From assembly GCA_018398765.1 (NCBI GenBank), contig JAHBMJ010000394.1:1-47300 (forward strand): a stretch of 47,300 nt of DNA, written 5' to 3'. Of the stretch, positions 46,414 to 47,300 are shown one piece after another (position 1 is the stretch's first letter; every line of letters begins with the position of its first letter). The position numbers were made by a program, and so were the translations under genes. This stretch comes from Chromera velia (Eukaryota > Sar > Chromeraceae). The notes below the pieces were generated by a model, which was not told where the DNA came from, made no database searches, and saw nothing but the letters and a program-made list of their open reading frames with translations.

Positions 46414-47111
46414 CTGCCGGAAAGTCAAGAAGTACTAATATATAGTTGATGCATGGAAGACCCGCTCGCTTGATAGACGGAGGCACATCAGCTAGGGCTG
46501 TCAGGATGCACGGTATCATGCACCATTGTCCAAGCAACTTGCAATGGAATTTATGGAAAGTGAAACTGAAAGTGAATCGCGATGTGGCCGGCTATGGCCG
46601 GCTGCCCGCGCCAGCTGGGCCCATGCAGCGCGCGCGCGGCTCGCCCGCCATATATGCATGCAGGGCCGCGCGCGCGCGCGCGCGGGCCAGTTATATAAGC
46701 CCTGGCCCTTGAATTGTGACCATTCAACCACCCTTTGCATCGACTGATCTGTATGGATGAATCTGTATAGTTTTCTTTTTTATTTTTCAATTCTTTTTTT
46801 TTTGTAAAAAAAAATGGCTAGCTCCAGGTAGGGCCCTATCTGAAAGCGGTGTAAGCGCTCTCATCGCGCGCGTGCACGTCGATGACAGACGTATGACAAT
46901 GGCGCAAAATATAAGAGCAAAGGGTGACATGGTGTTTGTCTATGTGCGAGTCAGTGGGTGTCGGCAGGTGTTTGTCTATAGGTATTAGGTACGTTAGGGT
47001 GGTATACGCCCATTTAGTCATAATTCAAGGGCCAGAGCATCGTGAACTGTGTGACTTTGATTTCTTTTTTCTTTTAAATAAACGTCTTTGCCGTCTCTGC
47101 CGTCTCTGCAG
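46414..47111. other. intergenic region with GC-rich hairpins and a TATA-like site
   Basis: 46628-46683 holds long CGCG runs with GCATGC. Then GGGCCAG (46684-46690) pairs with CTGGCCC (46702-46708) around a loop containing TATATAAG. TGGCCCTTGAATT (46703-46715) recurs inverted at 47022-47034. No gene is supported. Confidence 0.55.
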
Positions 47112-47200
47112 GTTACTTGGAGCGACTGACTCTCTTTCTGGACGGCGTTTCTCGGAAAGTTGGTCTTCTTCGATTTGGACCCTTTTTTGCCCCCCCCCTC
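47112..47200 (+). CDS. possible exon running towards the window edge
   Basis: A CT-rich stretch ending CTCTGCAG (acceptor at 47110-47111) is followed by a frame reading YLERLTLFLDGVSRKVGLL, which looks like ordinary protein. It then enters a poly-C and (TG)n tract. Family unknown; too short to be sure. Confidence 0.2.
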
Positions 47201-47208
47201 CCCCTTCC

Positions 47209-47210
<2 letters not shown>

Positions 47211-47258
<48 letters not shown>

Positions 47259-47280
47259 ATGTGTAGATGGATAGATGGAT
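47211..47280. repeat. (TG)n then (GATG)n
   Basis: TG units to about 47262, then GATGGATA units at the edge of the window. Confidence 0.9.
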
Positions 47281-47300
47281 GGATAAGTGGTTAGGTGGGT

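Noticed and set aside
1-47300. tRNA, rRNA, CRISPR array or telomeric repeat
   Set aside because: No cloverleaf, rRNA core motif, spaced direct repeats or TTTAGGG-type array was found on reading through the window.

Overview
The window is nuclear DNA from a unicellular eukaryote. Genes are split into many exons with GT-AG introns, the proteins belong to eukaryotic families (DENN, TBC1D20-type RabGAP, Aurora-like kinase, ribonuclease-inhibitor-type LRR), and coding and intron DNA is full of microsatellites. The intron density, huge Ser/Pro/Gly-rich protein extensions, an N-myristoylatable PH-like protein and an APE-type LINE would fit an alveolate, perhaps a chromerid alga such as Chromera. That name is inference only. 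No bacterial feature, rRNA, tRNA or CRISPR array was seen.

Layout. 1-1470: AT-rich unit bounded by inverted (ATTTG)n arrays, holding a broken minus-strand reading frame. 2071-2660: a (TG)n array. 2838-7267 (minus): a seven-exon gene for a 682-residue protein with a possible myristoylation signal, a PH-like N-terminus and an acidic tyrosine-rich tail. 7268-8152: divergent intergenic region. 8153-21598 (plus): a ten-exon gene for a DENN-domain protein of about 3,679 residues. 22367-28158: a non-LTR retrotransposon in one reading frame with five internal stops, bounded by a 41-bp perfect inverted repeat plus (TGAT)n/(ATCA)n tails. 28683-32172 (minus): a four-exon TBC1D20-like RabGAP with a C-terminal membrane anchor. 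32173-32860: divergent intergenic region. 32861-38509 (plus): a nine-exon Aurora-like Ser/Thr kinase. 38510-41650: AT-rich, with two inverted-repeat elements. 41651-44149 (minus): an LRR gene broken by a 20-bp tandem duplication and an in-frame TAG. 45753-46413 (minus): exons of a small unrecognised gene. 46414-47300: GC-rich hairpins, a TATA-like site, and perhaps the start of a plus-strand exon.

The exon models were built by hand from GT and AG sites and reading phase. In the four main genes every junction keeps the frame, and this is the chief support for them. A few donors are weak and are flagged. The DENN protein (family role: Rab nucleotide exchange) and the TBC protein (family role: Rab GTP hydrolysis) act on opposite sides of the Rab cycle and lie about 7 kb apart with the LINE between them. 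Whether they share a Rab cannot be read from the sequence.
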